Shown here: positions 41,554 to 50,331 of the stretch, piece after piece
How positions within the stretch are numbered: position 1 is the stretch's first letter
Layout of the letters: every line of letters starts with the position of its first letter
From: an uncultured Propionibacteriaceae bacterium
GTDB taxonomy: Bacteria; Actinomycetota; Actinomycetes; Propionibacteriales; Propionibacteriaceae
Length of the DNA: 64,000 bases
NCBI GenBank assembly: GCA_937965785.1
Contig: CALCKT010000043.1
Coordinates: 102,410-166,409 of the forward strand
Direction of reading: 5' to 3'
Translations under genes and position numbers: made by a program
The notes under the pieces: model-generated
The model's input: only the letters and a program-made list of their open reading frames with translations
Databases searched by the model: none
What the model was told of the DNA's origin: nothing

Positions 41554-42177
41554 GCTGATTCGCTGCGAGGACGCGAAGGCCTTGGGGAGGTTTGTCAGCT
41601 TCCACTTGTTGTTCGCCTTGGCGTCGAGCAGCAGGTGCGGGACGGGATGCGGCAGCCGGAACGCGGCGAAACGCCAGCGGTGGATGGACCTTTCCTTGCC
41701 GTTGCCGGTGACGTACTCGTAGCCGCCGACATCGGCCAGCACCCCGGCCGAGGAGAACAGATGAAGGGTCGAGGCCCGGGAATGCCCTTCGTGGAAAAGC
41801 AGCCCCGGGTAGTTGGGTTTGGCAGAGCGGATCCCGAACTGCAGCCCGTTGGCGTCGGCGAAACGGGCGAGCAACAACCAGGATCGCCGCTGCCGCAGGT
41901 ATTTCCTGATCCCCAGGAGGAGAACGGCAAGGATGATCAGGATGGGCAACAGCAACAGGAACCACATCAGGTTTCCGTGCGGATCCCTGTTCACCAGGGC
42001 CTCCCAGAGCTCTGGGGCCGTGGCCGCGAACATGAGCACGAACACGATGACCCCCATCACCTTGACCCAGGGAGATGCCGGGGAACCGAAATCGCCGCGT
42101 CTGCGGCGCAGCTTCAGGGCGTTGGTTTCCTGAGGGGTGAGCGGCGATACCAAGGGTTCCGTGTCGAATCTCACCAT
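41104..42177 (-). CDS. Hypothetical membrane protein, tandem paralogue 2
   Basis: A 357-residue paralogue of the preceding protein, with the same plan: MVRFDTEPLVSPLTPQE, two N-terminal helices (VKVMGVIVFVLMFAATAP; LMWFLLLLPILIILAVLLL), a conserved cytosolic domain (ARFADANGLQFGIRSAKPNY, FAAFRLPHPVPHLLLDAKAN) and a C-terminal helix (LLIGFVGLIGFFLFYQMVYV). The stretch from SLGEPFDSHYQLYAPE to NTSYGPGTP is identical in both. Function unknown. The start at 42177 was chosen because both copies then share the MVRF start. In-frame codons further 5' overlap the glmU leader on the other strand. Confidence 0.75.
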   Translation of the reverse strand: MVRFDTEPLVSPLTPQETNALKLRRRRGDFGSPASPWVKVMGVIVFVLMFAATAPELWEALVNRDPHGNLMWFLLLLPILIILAVLLLGIRKYLRQRRSWLLLARFADANGLQFGIRSAKPNYPGLLFHEGHSRASTLHLFSSAGVLADVGGYEYVTGNGKERSIHRWRFAAFRLPHPVPHLLLDAKANNKWKLTNLPKAFASSQRISLGEPFDSHYQLYAPESYGRDAFQLLPPNVMEALLNAPVVYDIEMVDDWLFCYTQSQQDLTHPDTWRLLETIANGVLGSLTPVVNRYSDPRALAGAAGNTSYGPGTPAPVAPLGRRLRSMTNPVLILLLIGFVGLIGFFLFYQMVYVFTR

Positions 42178-42325
42178 GAACCTCAAGATATCGACGCAGC
42201 AGGTCAGCGGACCTGACCGTTTCGGCGGATCGGTTTGTACAGCGGTGGGCCAGCAGGGCCCATGGCTGGTAGTTTCATACCGTGAGTCCGGGGAGGCCCC
42301 GGTGAACCAAGGGAAGGAAACCACC

Positions 42326-43807
42326 TTGACCATCCCTGACAGCGATCTGGCTCCCGTCGCAGCGGTCATCGTGCTGGCCGCAGGCGGCGGAACACGAATG
42401 AAGTCACGTCGTTCCAAACTGCTCCACGAGCTGTGCGGCAAGTCGATGCTCAGCTACGCCGTCTCAGCGGCAGCGGCACTCAACCCGCATCACCTCGTGG
42501 TCGTGGTGGGGCACCAGCGCGTCGAGGTCCTGGAACACCTCGAGTCGCTCAGCCAGAACGTGACCACGGCGGTTCAGGAACAGCAGCTGGGAACCGGCCA
42601 TGCGGTCGACTGCGGGCTGGGGCAGCTGCCGGACATCGAGGGGGAGGTGGTCGTCACCTACGGTGACGTGCCACTGCTCACCGGCAAGACCCTCCGCAAA
42701 CTCGTCTCCATCCACCGCGCCGAGAGCAATGCCGTCACGGTGCTGACCGCGGAGGTGGAGGACCCGGCGGGCTACGGGCGGATCGTGCGCACCGGCGGAA
42801 AGGTCACCGGAATCGTCGAGCACCGGGACGCATCCGACGAGCAGCTCCTGATCCGCGAGATCAACTCCGGCATCTACGTCTTCGACGCCGCCGTCCTGCG
42901 CAACGGCCTGGCCCAGCTGGGTACCGACAATGCGCAGGGCGAGCAGTACCTCACCGATGTCCTCCGCTACGCCCACGACCTCGACCGTCCCGTCGGCGCG
43001 CTGATCATAGACGACGTGTGGCAGACCGAGGGTGTCAACGACCGCGTCCAGCTGGCCCGGATGGGCCAGGAACTGAACCGCCGCATCCTGGAACGCTGGA
43101 TGCGGGAAGGCGTGACCGTCATCGACCCGCGCAACACGTGGGTCGATGTCGACGTCGACCTCAGCCGGGACGTCACCTTGATGCCCGGAGTGATCCTCCA
43201 GGGCGCCACCACCATCGCATCCGGTGCCGTGATCGGCCCGGACACCACCCTCCAGGACGTCGAGGTGGGGGAGAACGCCACCGTGGTCCGTTCCCACGGG
43301 TCCTTCGCGATAATCGGCGACGGGGCCAACGTGGGCCCGTTCTCCTACCTGCGTCCCGGAACCCAGCTCGGTCCCGGCGGGAAGATCGGCGCCTTCGTCG
43401 AGACCAAGAACGCGGTCATCGGGGAAGGGTCGAAGGTTCCGCACCTCAGCTATGTCGGCGATGCGATCATCGGCGACGGGGCCAATATCGGGGCGGGCAC
43501 GATCTTCGCCAACTACGACGGCGTCAACAAATCCACCATCCACGTCGGAAACGCGGCATTCATCGGATCGAACTCCGTGCTGGTGGCGCCCGTCGACATC
43601 TCCGACGGGGCATTCGTGGCCGCCGGGTCGACGGTCACCGACGACGTCCCCGCGGGGGGGCTCGCCGTGGCCAGGGGGCGGCAACGCAACGTCAACGACT
43701 GGCAGGCCAAGCGCCGCCCGGGATCGAAGGCCGCGCGGGCCGCCGCCGAGAGCGACGGCAAAGTACACCCAGCCGTCACCGAGTCGAGAGCCAAGAAGAA
43801 GGAATGA
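42326..43807 (+). CDS. glmU: Bifunctional GlcNAc-1-P uridyltransferase / glucosamine-1-P acetyltransferase GlmU
   Basis: Makes UDP-GlcNAc for peptidoglycan and, in Actinobacteria, for mycothiol. At 493 residues it is normal for the family. The N-terminal pyrophosphorylase signature is VLAAGGGTRMKSRRSK, and the C-terminal left-handed beta-helix carries SYVGDAIIGDGANIGAGTIFANYDGVNK. I choose the TTG at 42326 because GGGAAGGA stands 8 bp in front and the protein then begins TIPDSDLAPVAAVIVLAAG. A GTG at 42302 is an alternative. The stop overlaps the prs start by 4 bp. Confidence 0.95.
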   Translation: MTIPDSDLAPVAAVIVLAAGGGTRMKSRRSKLLHELCGKSMLSYAVSAAAALNPHHLVVVVGHQRVEVLEHLESLSQNVTTAVQEQQLGTGHAVDCGLGQLPDIEGEVVVTYGDVPLLTGKTLRKLVSIHRAESNAVTVLTAEVEDPAGYGRIVRTGGKVTGIVEHRDASDEQLLIREINSGIYVFDAAVLRNGLAQLGTDNAQGEQYLTDVLRYAHDLDRPVGALIIDDVWQTEGVNDRVQLARMGQELNRRILERWMREGVTVIDPRNTWVDVDVDLSRDVTLMPGVILQGATTIASGAVIGPDTTLQDVEVGENATVVRSHGSFAIIGDGANVGPFSYLRPGTQLGPGGKIGAFVETKNAVIGEGSKVPHLSYVGDAIIGDGANIGAGTIFANYDGVNKSTIHVGNAAFIGSNSVLVAPVDISDGAFVAAGSTVTDDVPAGGLAVARGRQRNVNDWQAKRRPGSKAARAAAESDGKVHPAVTESRAKKKE

Positions 43808-44799
43808 AACGACTCCGCATGAGGAACGAGACCGCGAACAACAAACACCTGATGCTCTTCTCGGGCAGGGCATTCCCGGAACTGGCGGAGGAGATCGCGG
43901 CCACGCTTGAGACGAACCTGGTTCCCACCCGCGCCCTCGCCTACGCCAACTCCGAGATCTATGTGCGTTTCGAGGAGTCGGTGCGTGGCTGCGACGCCTT
44001 CGTGATCCAGTCGCACACCGCGCCCGTCAATGAGTGGATCATGGAGCAGCTGATCATGGTGGACGCCCTGAAACGGGCCTCCGCGAAACGCATCACCGTG
44101 GTTGCGCCCTTCTACCCGTATGCGCGTCAGGACAAGAAACACCTCGGCCGGGAACCCATCTCGGCCCGGCTGGTGGCCGATCTCTACAAGGCCGCGGGGG
44201 CCGACCGGATCATGTCGGTGGATCTCCACGCCTCGCAGATCCAGGGGTTTTTTGACGGCCCGGTGGATCACCTCTGGGGACTTCCGGTGCTGAGCGACTA
44301 CGTCCGGGCGCACTACGACACCTCCGAGATGTGCGTCGTCTCGCCCGACGCGGGACGGGTCCGGCTGGCCGACATGTGGACCGACGAGCTCGGCTGCCCG
44401 CTCGCAATCATCCACAAGCGCCGCGACCACGAGAAGGCCAACACGGTCGCCGTGCATGAAGTGGTCGGTGATGTGCGGGGCAAGACCTGCATTCTCGTCG
44501 ACGACATGATCGACACTGCTGGAACCATCACCCAGGCGGCGCTCGCGTTGCAGGAACGGGGGGCCAGCAAGGTCATCTGCGCCGCCACCCATGCCGTTTT
44601 CTCGGGGCCTGCGGTGGAGCGGCTGAACAAGTCGGGTCTGGCGGAGATAATCGTGACGAACACGCTGCCGATCCGGACCGCCGAGCCGGTCAACAATCTG
44701 ACGGTGCTGTCGATCGCCCCGCTGATCGCGAGGGCCATCAACGCCGTTTTCCGTGACGGATCGGTGACTTCTCTGTTTGAAGGACAGGTGTACAAATGA
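43804..44799 (+). CDS. prs: Ribose-phosphate pyrophosphokinase
   Basis: Makes PRPP from ribose-5-phosphate and ATP. The 331-residue protein has the ATP site FYPYARQDKKHLGREPISARL, the metal region VDLHASQIQGFFDGPVD and the PRPP loop LVDDMIDTAGT, where the usual DTGGT has Ala for the first Gly. The ATG at 43804 overlaps the glmU stop (ATGA). An ATG five codons later is possible. Its own stop overlaps the ldh ATG by 4 bp. In most Actinobacteria rplY follows prs; here ldh does. Confidence 0.96.
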   Translation: MKRLRMRNETANNKHLMLFSGRAFPELAEEIAATLETNLVPTRALAYANSEIYVRFEESVRGCDAFVIQSHTAPVNEWIMEQLIMVDALKRASAKRITVVAPFYPYARQDKKHLGREPISARLVADLYKAAGADRIMSVDLHASQIQGFFDGPVDHLWGLPVLSDYVRAHYDTSEMCVVSPDAGRVRLADMWTDELGCPLAIIHKRRDHEKANTVAVHEVVGDVRGKTCILVDDMIDTAGTITQAALALQERGASKVICAATHAVFSGPAVERLNKSGLAEIIVTNTLPIRTAEPVNNLTVLSIAPLIARAINAVFRDGSVTSLFEGQVYK

Positions 44800-45746
44800 G
44801 TGTTCGTGGGGTCAACAAGCTGTCAATCATCGGCGCCGGGGCGGTGGGTTCCTCGCTGGCCTACGCCAGCCTGATCCGGGGAGTTGCCCGGCACGTCGTG
44901 TTGTACGACATCAACGCGGCGAAGGTCCGTGCCGAGGCCCTCGACCTGGCCCACGGCAGCCAGTTCATGCCGCAGGCGAGGATAGAGGGATCGGATGATC
45001 CCGAAATCACCCGGGGTTCCGATGTGGTTGTGATCACTGCGGGGGCGAAACAGAAACCGGGGGAAACCCGGATGGATCTCGCGGCCTCCACCGTGAACCT
45101 GATGAAAAAGGTGATTCCCCCGCTGGTGGAACGCTCCCCCGATGCGATCTTCCTCATGGTGACCAACCCGGTGGATGTCACAACCTATGCGGCGCTGAAG
45201 ATCAGTGGCCTGCCCCGCAACCAGCTGTTCGGGTCGGGCACCGTGCTGGACTCCTCCCGGTTGCGGTACCTCGTCGCGGAGGCCTGCGAGGTCGCGGTGG
45301 TGAACGTGCACGCGTACATCGCTGGTGAGCACGGTGACTCCGAGATCCCGCTGTGGAGCGCCGCCACCATCGGTGGTGTCCCGCTGCTGGACTGGGAACG
45401 CCAGACCGGGAAGCTGGACGAATCCACCCGCGACGCGATCGCGGATCAGGTGGTGAACGCCGCCTACGAGGTGATCGCGGGAAAGGGTGCCACCAACTAC
45501 GCCATCGGGCTGGCCGCCACCCGGATCATCGAATCGGTGCTGCGTGACGAACACCGGGTGCTGCCGATCTCGAGTCTCGTGGAGGACTGGTACGGCATCA
45601 AGGATGTCTGTCTCTCCGTTCCCACCATCGTCGACCGCCACGGTGCCGGTCATGCCCTGAGGCAACCCCTGACCGACGGTGAGCTCGGCTGCATGCACGA
45701 ATCCGCCGACGCCATCCGCCACACGCTGAACTCGCTGGGGTTCTGA
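44796..45746 (+). CDS. ldh: L-lactate dehydrogenase
   Basis: Reduces pyruvate to L-lactate with NADH. The 316-residue protein has the Rossmann motif IIGAGAVGSSLAYA, the specificity loop GAKQKPGETRMDLA with the Gln that marks lactate rather than malate dehydrogenases, VTNPVDVTTY, GSGTVLDSSRLRYLV and the catalytic-His motif AGEHGDSEIPLWS. The ATG overlaps the prs stop by 4 bp, so it is translated in a glmU-prs-ldh operon. A strong terminator follows 12 bp after the stop. Confidence 0.96.
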   Translation: MSVRGVNKLSIIGAGAVGSSLAYASLIRGVARHVVLYDINAAKVRAEALDLAHGSQFMPQARIEGSDDPEITRGSDVVVITAGAKQKPGETRMDLAASTVNLMKKVIPPLVERSPDAIFLMVTNPVDVTTYAALKISGLPRNQLFGSGTVLDSSRLRYLVAEACEVAVVNVHAYIAGEHGDSEIPLWSAATIGGVPLLDWERQTGKLDESTRDAIADQVVNAAYEVIAGKGATNYAIGLAATRIIESVLRDEHRVLPISSLVEDWYGIKDVCLSVPTIVDRHGAGHALRQPLTDGELGCMHESADAIRHTLNSLGF

Positions 45747-45757
45747 TGTCCTGAATC

Positions 45758-45798
45758 CGCCCGTCCCGGCCGGTCAGGCACCGGCCGGGACGGGCGGT
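45758..45798. terminator. Bidirectional hairpin terminator between ldh and the Crp/Fnr gene
   Basis: CCGCCCGTCCCGGCCGGT (45758-45775) and ACCGGCCGGGACGGGCGG (45781-45798) are perfect 18-bp arms around a 5-nt loop. There is no long T-run. It lies between two convergent genes and can serve both. Confidence 0.8.
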
Positions 45799-45802
45799 GT
45801 GA

Positions 45803-46492
45803 TCAGGCCGTGTGTTTCCGTGATGCAGGCCGGGGAATGGCCCCGCGCTGGCGCAACCGGGATACCACGCGGTTCAGGCCCACGGGGGTCAGACCGAGGT
45901 ACTGGGCCACCTCGCGCTGCGACATCCGCGCCGCCAAGCGGGGATATTCCTGTAGGAAGGCGAGGTAGCGTTCCTCGGTGTTCATGGTCAGGAACTGGTA
46001 CTCGCGATGCGTGTGATAGGCCACCAGACGTAGCAGGACGACGGTGGAGAAGCGGTACCACTCGGGATGGCGCTTCGCCAGGGCGGAGAGAAGCCGGATC
46101 GGGGTGCCGACGATGTTTGAATTCTCTTTCGCCAATGCGCGCTTGCGTGAGAGGGCCAGCGGGGAATCCATGAATTGGTAGTTCGTGGGAAGACCCAGCA
46201 ACTCGCTGAACTCGCGGGGGTTTGCGTTGAGGAAGACATCCCCCTGCTGCATGTAACTGGCGATGTGGGATTTGCCCTTGAAGGTGACCATGGATGCGAT
46301 GGCCCCGTTCAGCACCAACCACATCATGGGCTGGTTCCCGCTGGGCAATGGTTGCCCGGAATCGATCTCCATCACGATGGAGGAGGCTGCGCAGAGGTTC
46401 CAACCCGGCAAGGGGCAGCCGACGATATTCTCCATGGATCGCCGCGCGATGTGCTCCCAGCGGGTGCCTACGAGGTGGGTGGCACTGGTCAT
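45803..46492 (-). CDS. Crp/Fnr-family transcriptional regulator
   Basis: A 229-residue regulator. Residues about 40-130 have the cyclic-nucleotide-binding-like beta barrel (MMWLVLNGAIASMVTFKGK, IASYMQQGDVFLN). The C-terminal HTH is ERYLAFLQEYPRLAARMSQ followed by REVAQYLGLTPVGLNRVVSR, typical of Crp/Fnr. No N-terminal Cys cluster for an iron-sulfur site is seen, and the ligand is unknown. GC content is lower than in neighbours. It is convergent with ldh, and a palindrome 10 bp before its start may be its own operator. Confidence 0.88.
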   Translation of the reverse strand: MTSATHLVGTRWEHIARRSMENIVGCPLPGWNLCAASSIVMEIDSGQPLPSGNQPMMWLVLNGAIASMVTFKGKSHIASYMQQGDVFLNANPREFSELLGLPTNYQFMDSPLALSRKRALAKENSNIVGTPIRLLSALAKRHPEWYRFSTVVLLRLVAYHTHREYQFLTMNTEERYLAFLQEYPRLAARMSQREVAQYLGLTPVGLNRVVSRLRQRGAIPRPASRKHTA

Positions 46493-46820
46493 GATCAGAT
46501 CTTAACCCCGGTTAACTAGTGATTTTTCCGATAGTTAACTGCATCCGGGGCCAAACTGCAAAATCGCGGCAGGTCAAAGGTGATTATACGCCCCTGTCCG
46601 GGTGACATGTGATTGATGTTTTGTCCACACCGGAGGCTTTGCCGGCGAGCGTCGCTGGTCTCGTCGCCGGGGTCAGGGTGGTACCCCTAGTTGGCCTCCG
46701 GGGAACCGTGGCACCGTGGTCTGGGGGAGGCCTGCGAACCGCATTCCCCGGGACGATGTTCTGCTGGTGGGGGAAGGATAGTTTGGATTCGTCAGTTCAA
46801 GAATCGAGGAAGGTATCGAC
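46493..46820. other. Intergenic region between the Crp/Fnr gene and the MacB-type ABC genes
   Basis: 328 bp without a supported gene. The first 50 bases are AT-rich and hold two GTTAAC-centred palindromes (46502-46515 and 46533-46540). The rest is GC-rich. A 71-codon frame from 46609 has no family sequence and no ribosome-binding site. The promoter for the ABC genes is probably near 46770-46800, and GAGGAAGG before 46821 is their ribosome-binding site. Confidence 0.5.
46502..46515. promoter_or_regulatory. Palindrome in front of the Crp/Fnr gene
   Basis: TTAACC-CC-GGTTAA is a perfect dyad 10 bp upstream of the regulator start. A second short palindrome, AGTTAACT, lies at 46533-46540. They could be binding sites for autoregulation; this is inference from position. 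Confidence 0.45.
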
Positions 46821-47570
46821 GTGAGCATCGCTCCACCCGCAGTGGTCCCCGCCTGTGGCGCCCAGAATCTGACGAAGGTGTTCGGGGAGGGTGGGTCCCG
46901 GCCCGTAGTCGCCGTCAACGACGTGACCCTCGCCATCGAGGCCGGATCGTTCACGGCCATCATGGGGCCGTCCGGCTCCGGAAAATCGACTCTGATGCAC
47001 TGCATGGCCGGGCTGGATCGTGCCACCAGCGGATCGGCCTGGGTGGGCGATCAGGACCTGTCCCGCCTGCCCGAACGGCAGGTCACCAGGATCCGGCGGG
47101 ACAAGATCGGGTTCGTGTTCCAGTCCTTCAACCTGCTTCCCACGCTCACCGCGGAGCAGAACATCCTGCTGCCGCTTGAATTGGCGGGTCGCAAACCGGA
47201 CCGTGAGGTGTTCAGGGGGATCGTCGACTCCCTGGGGCTCACCGATCGCCTCACCCACCGCCCGAGCCAGCTCTCCGGGGGGCAGCAGCAGCGGGTCGCG
47301 ATCGCGCGGGCGCTGGTCACCAGCCCGCAGGTGATATTCGCCGACGAACCGACGGGCGCCCTCGACTCCCGCACCGGCACCGCCCTCCTGCAATACCTGC
47401 AGCGATGCTCCCGCGAACAGGGACAGACCATCATCATGGTCACCCACGACCCGAAGGCCGCGGGATACGCGGACCGGGCCCTGGTGCTCTCCGACGGGAG
47501 CATCGTCGACGACGTGGCCCGGCCCTCCGCCGAGATCATGCTCGCCAGCCTCGGGCGTCTGGGGGCGTGA
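46821..47570 (+). CDS. MacB/LolD-type ABC transporter ATPase
   Basis: A 249-residue ATPase. Walker A is GPSGSGKST, the Q-loop is GFVFQSFNLLPTL, the signature is LSGGQQQRVAIARAL, Walker B is VIFADEPTGALD and the H-loop is MVTHD. These are characteristic of the MacB/LolD/FtsE type, which drives membrane proteins that act on periplasmic or surface substrates. It starts at GTG 46821 after GAGGAAGG. Its stop overlaps the permease ATG (TGATG). Confidence 0.93.
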   Translation: MSIAPPAVVPACGAQNLTKVFGEGGSRPVVAVNDVTLAIEAGSFTAIMGPSGSGKSTLMHCMAGLDRATSGSAWVGDQDLSRLPERQVTRIRRDKIGFVFQSFNLLPTLTAEQNILLPLELAGRKPDREVFRGIVDSLGLTDRLTHRPSQLSGGQQQRVAIARALVTSPQVIFADEPTGALDSRTGTALLQYLQRCSREQGQTIIMVTHDPKAAGYADRALVLSDGSIVDDVARPSAEIMLASLGRLGA

Positions 47571-49993
47571 TGCTACGAGACGCAATCAACGAGATCCGGC
47601 TGCACCCGGGCCGGTTCGTCGCGACGCTGCTGGCCATTGCGATCAGCGTCGGATTCATCTCGGCGATCATGATCGGGGTGCGCACCGAGGAGAACTCGAT
47701 GACGCGGTCCGGGGTGATCGCGACCTCGAAGTCCGACGTGGTGGTCGAGCAGGTCGGTGCGAATGATCAGAGCAAACCGGATGAGGTGCTCAAGGCCATT
47801 CAGGGGGCCTCCGGGGTGACACAGGCGGAGGCCTCCGTGGTGGCGCTCTTTCCGCTGACCCACGAGAATTTCTCGGTTTACACCAATGCAGTCGTGCTTC
47901 CCTCGGCCGAGTTCCGCTGGGCCTCCCTCGCCGAGGGTTCCTGGCCTTCCGGGGAGGAAGAGATCACCCTGTCCAGGGCGGGGGCGGAGAAACTCCACGT
48001 GAAGGTCGGGGACAAGGTCGCCATGGGCTTCTCGAGGGATGAGCAGAGCAACAGTTACCGGGTCGTTGGCATCACCAACGACGCGCCCTCGCTCTACACG
48101 ACGACCTCCTACATCGCCGGTTTCGGGCCGGAGCGGCAGGCGTCCATGTGGGTTGTCAAGGCTCAGGCCCCGGCGGCGGCCGTCGCATCCATCCAGCGGG
48201 CTCTCGAACCGTTCGGATCGGGCAACTTCAAGGTCAGTACCACGGACGACTACCGTAACGATCAGATGAAGCAGCTCACGGGTGGGTTCGACGTCTTCCG
48301 CAACCTTCTGCTGGTATTCGCCGCGATCTCCGCGGTCGTCGGCATGATCATCATCGCCAACACCTTCACGATCCTGGTCACCCAACGCCGACGCCAGATC
48401 GGTCTGCTGCGGGCCGTCGGCGCGTCGACGGGGCAGGTCGCGGGAAGACTCTTCGCGGAGGCCGTTCTGCTGGGGCTCGTCGGTTCGCTGATCGGCGTGG
48501 GCATCGGGGCCGGTGTCGCAGCGGTGGCGGGTCTCTGGACGGGTGCCATCTACTGGGGTCTGGTGTTCCCGCTCGGTGAGCTGGGGATCGCCGTCCTCGC
48601 CGGTGTGCTGATAACCGTGCTCTCGATGATCGGCCCCTCGCTGGCGGCCACCCGGGTCAGCCCCCTCGAGGCCCTGCAGGTGGTGCCCAGCGCTGCCCGC
48701 GTCAAACGGTTGAGCATCACCCGTGGGGTGTTCTGTTGCCTGTTCCTGCTCCTGGGGGGCAGCCTGGTTTTCCAGGCCTTCGCCGATCCGGCCAGAGGAT
48801 TGCTCTGGGCCATCGGCGGCGGCGGGTTCCTCTCCTTGGCGATCCTGCTGGCGGCACCGTTCTACGTGCCGGTGCTGTTGCGCCTGTTCGGGTGGCTCCT
48901 GGGGTTCATGGGTTCCACGGTCAAGCTGGCAACCAGCAACTCCGTCAGGAATCCCCGTCGCGCCTCGGCCACGGCGGTGGCCCTGATGCTCGCGGTGGGA
49001 CTCGTGGTCACGCTCCAGGTGGCCGTTTCCACCATGCGCACCTCGGCTCTTTCCGACATCAACCAGCGCTACCCGGTGGATGTCAGCGTGCGGGACTTCG
49101 ACGGTCCCCTCAAATCCGGTGTGGTGGAGGAGCTCCGCAGGAACGAGGGGGTCGCGAAGGTGGTGGAGATCCCCAGCAAACAGGTCGACCTGGGCCGTAT
49201 GGAGTTTTCCGTCCGCAACGTGAACGTCGCCCGCGCTGAGCTCGGTCTCCCGGACCGGATGAATGCCCCGGACGGGGTGTTCCTGGTCAGTGCGGAAATC
49301 GCGGCCGACCTGCCCAGTCGGGTGGATCTGCCGGGCGCGGGGCAGTTGGAGGTGCGCTCCTCGAAGTCGGTTCCCTACAACGCGGCAGTGGTCTCCGAGG
49401 CAACCTTCGAGAAACTGTCCGGGCAGAGCGAGATCCGGGAGGCCTGGATCAAGTTGACGGATCGGACCTCCAGCACCGCCCTGAACCAGGTGATGAAGGT
49501 GATTTCTCCCCTGTCCTCTGATGTCGAGATCGGCGGTGGCGCCACCATGGCGGGGATACTGGAGCAGATCGTGAACGTTCTCCTCACGGTGTTGACCGCG
49601 TTGCTCGGTGTCGCCGTGGTGATCGCCCTGGTCGGTGTCGGCAACACCCTGGGCCTGTCGGTGATCGAGCGGCAACGTGAATCGGCGCTGCTGCGGGCCC
49701 TTGGCATGCAGCGCAGGTCGCTCCGGCTGATGCTGCTGGCCGAGGCGATGCTGCTGGCCGTGGTGGGCATCGTGATGGGTGTCGCGGCGGGTTCGTTCTT
49801 CGGTTGGCTGGGTGTGGTCACATCGCTCGGGATGATGGACGAAACCTCCCGGCCCGAGGCGGTGTTCTCCGTCGACCTGCTCTACACGGGTGGTCTGATC
49901 CTGGTCTGTGTGGTCGCGGCGGCCCTCGCGTCGGTGCTGCCCGGCAGGCGCGCGGCGAACGCCACCCCGACGGAGGCCCTCGCGGCCGAGTAG
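47570..49993 (+). CDS. FtsX/MacB-type ABC permease
   Basis: An 807-residue permease with two FtsX modules. The first helix is RFVATLLAIAISVGFISAIM, followed by an extracellular MacB-like domain of about 200 residues. The first FtsX core has IANTFTILVTQRRRQIGLLRAVGA. A second domain and the second FtsX core follow, with NTLGLSVIERQRESALLRALGM and a C-terminal PGRRAANATPTEALA. It is the partner of the preceding ATPase. The substrate is unknown; the type often handles antimicrobial peptides or lipoproteins. A large palindrome follows 20 bp after its stop. Confidence 0.92.
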   Translation: MLRDAINEIRLHPGRFVATLLAIAISVGFISAIMIGVRTEENSMTRSGVIATSKSDVVVEQVGANDQSKPDEVLKAIQGASGVTQAEASVVALFPLTHENFSVYTNAVVLPSAEFRWASLAEGSWPSGEEEITLSRAGAEKLHVKVGDKVAMGFSRDEQSNSYRVVGITNDAPSLYTTTSYIAGFGPERQASMWVVKAQAPAAAVASIQRALEPFGSGNFKVSTTDDYRNDQMKQLTGGFDVFRNLLLVFAAISAVVGMIIIANTFTILVTQRRRQIGLLRAVGASTGQVAGRLFAEAVLLGLVGSLIGVGIGAGVAAVAGLWTGAIYWGLVFPLGELGIAVLAGVLITVLSMIGPSLAATRVSPLEALQVVPSAARVKRLSITRGVFCCLFLLLGGSLVFQAFADPARGLLWAIGGGGFLSLAILLAAPFYVPVLLRLFGWLLGFMGSTVKLATSNSVRNPRRASATAVALMLAVGLVVTLQVAVSTMRTSALSDINQRYPVDVSVRDFDGPLKSGVVEELRRNEGVAKVVEIPSKQVDLGRMEFSVRNVNVARAELGLPDRMNAPDGVFLVSAEIAADLPSRVDLPGAGQLEVRSSKSVPYNAAVVSEATFEKLSGQSEIREAWIKLTDRTSSTALNQVMKVISPLSSDVEIGGGATMAGILEQIVNVLLTVLTALLGVAVVIALVGVGNTLGLSVIERQRESALLRALGMQRRSLRLMLLAEAMLLAVVGIVMGVAAGSFFGWLGVVTSLGMMDETSRPEAVFSVDLLYTGGLILVCVVAAALASVLPGRRAANATPTEALAAE

Positions 49994-50012
49994 CGTCCGC
50001 TGGCTGGGAAGA

Positions 50013-50059
50013 CCGAGTGGCTGATGCCGAATCCCGCGGGATCGGCATCAGCCACTCGG
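50013..50059. terminator. Long palindrome after the MacB-type permease gene
   Basis: CCGAGTGGCTGATGCCG (50013-50029) pairs with CGGCATCAGCCACTCGG (50043-50059), a 17-bp perfect stem. The 13-nt centre contains ATCCCGCGGGAT, itself a palindrome, so nearly the whole 47 bp is self-complementary. There is no T-run. Probably a terminator or attenuator hairpin. Confidence 0.65.
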
Positions 50060-50331
50060 CCGTTACGGGAACGGCGGGAGGGGATTGTGAAGATCGCGAA
50101 ACCCACCACGGGCCTTCCTGTCCGGTCCTGTGCTTTCAGGAGGCGCTTCAGCGTCTGCCAAGGCCGCCGACGGGCAGGCCGTTCCGACGACAGCCGGTGC
50201 GGAAGCGGGTGGATCGACCCCGGCTTACGTCAGCGTGTGTGGGCTGCCCGAATCGGATCCTGTTCCGTCGGTAGCCCTTGTTCGCTGAAACGGTTGCTGG
50301 CTTCGTTCCGCGCTTGCACCCGCCGTACTTA
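50060..50331. other. Gap upstream of the GntR-type operon
   Basis: About 270 bp between the palindrome and the GntR operator. No protein family sequence is seen in any frame. A frame open from the permease end to 50274 shows no family likeness. The promoter of the operon is expected at the right edge. Confidence 0.5.

Noticed and set aside
39987..42177. Integrated element bounded by a duplicated tRNA-Gln 3' end
   Set aside because: I could not find a second copy of the CCTACCCGGGGAG end by eye within the next few kb, and no integrase gene is present.
46609..46824. 71-codon plus-strand frame before the MacB-type ATPase
   Set aside because: No ribosome-binding site and no family sequence. It overlaps the likely promoter and the GTG start of the ATPase.
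47573..49675. 700-codon minus-strand frame opposite the FtsX-type permease
   Set aside because: Antisense shadow of a gene with clear FtsX domains; the composition is dominated by His/Gln/Arg/Asp.
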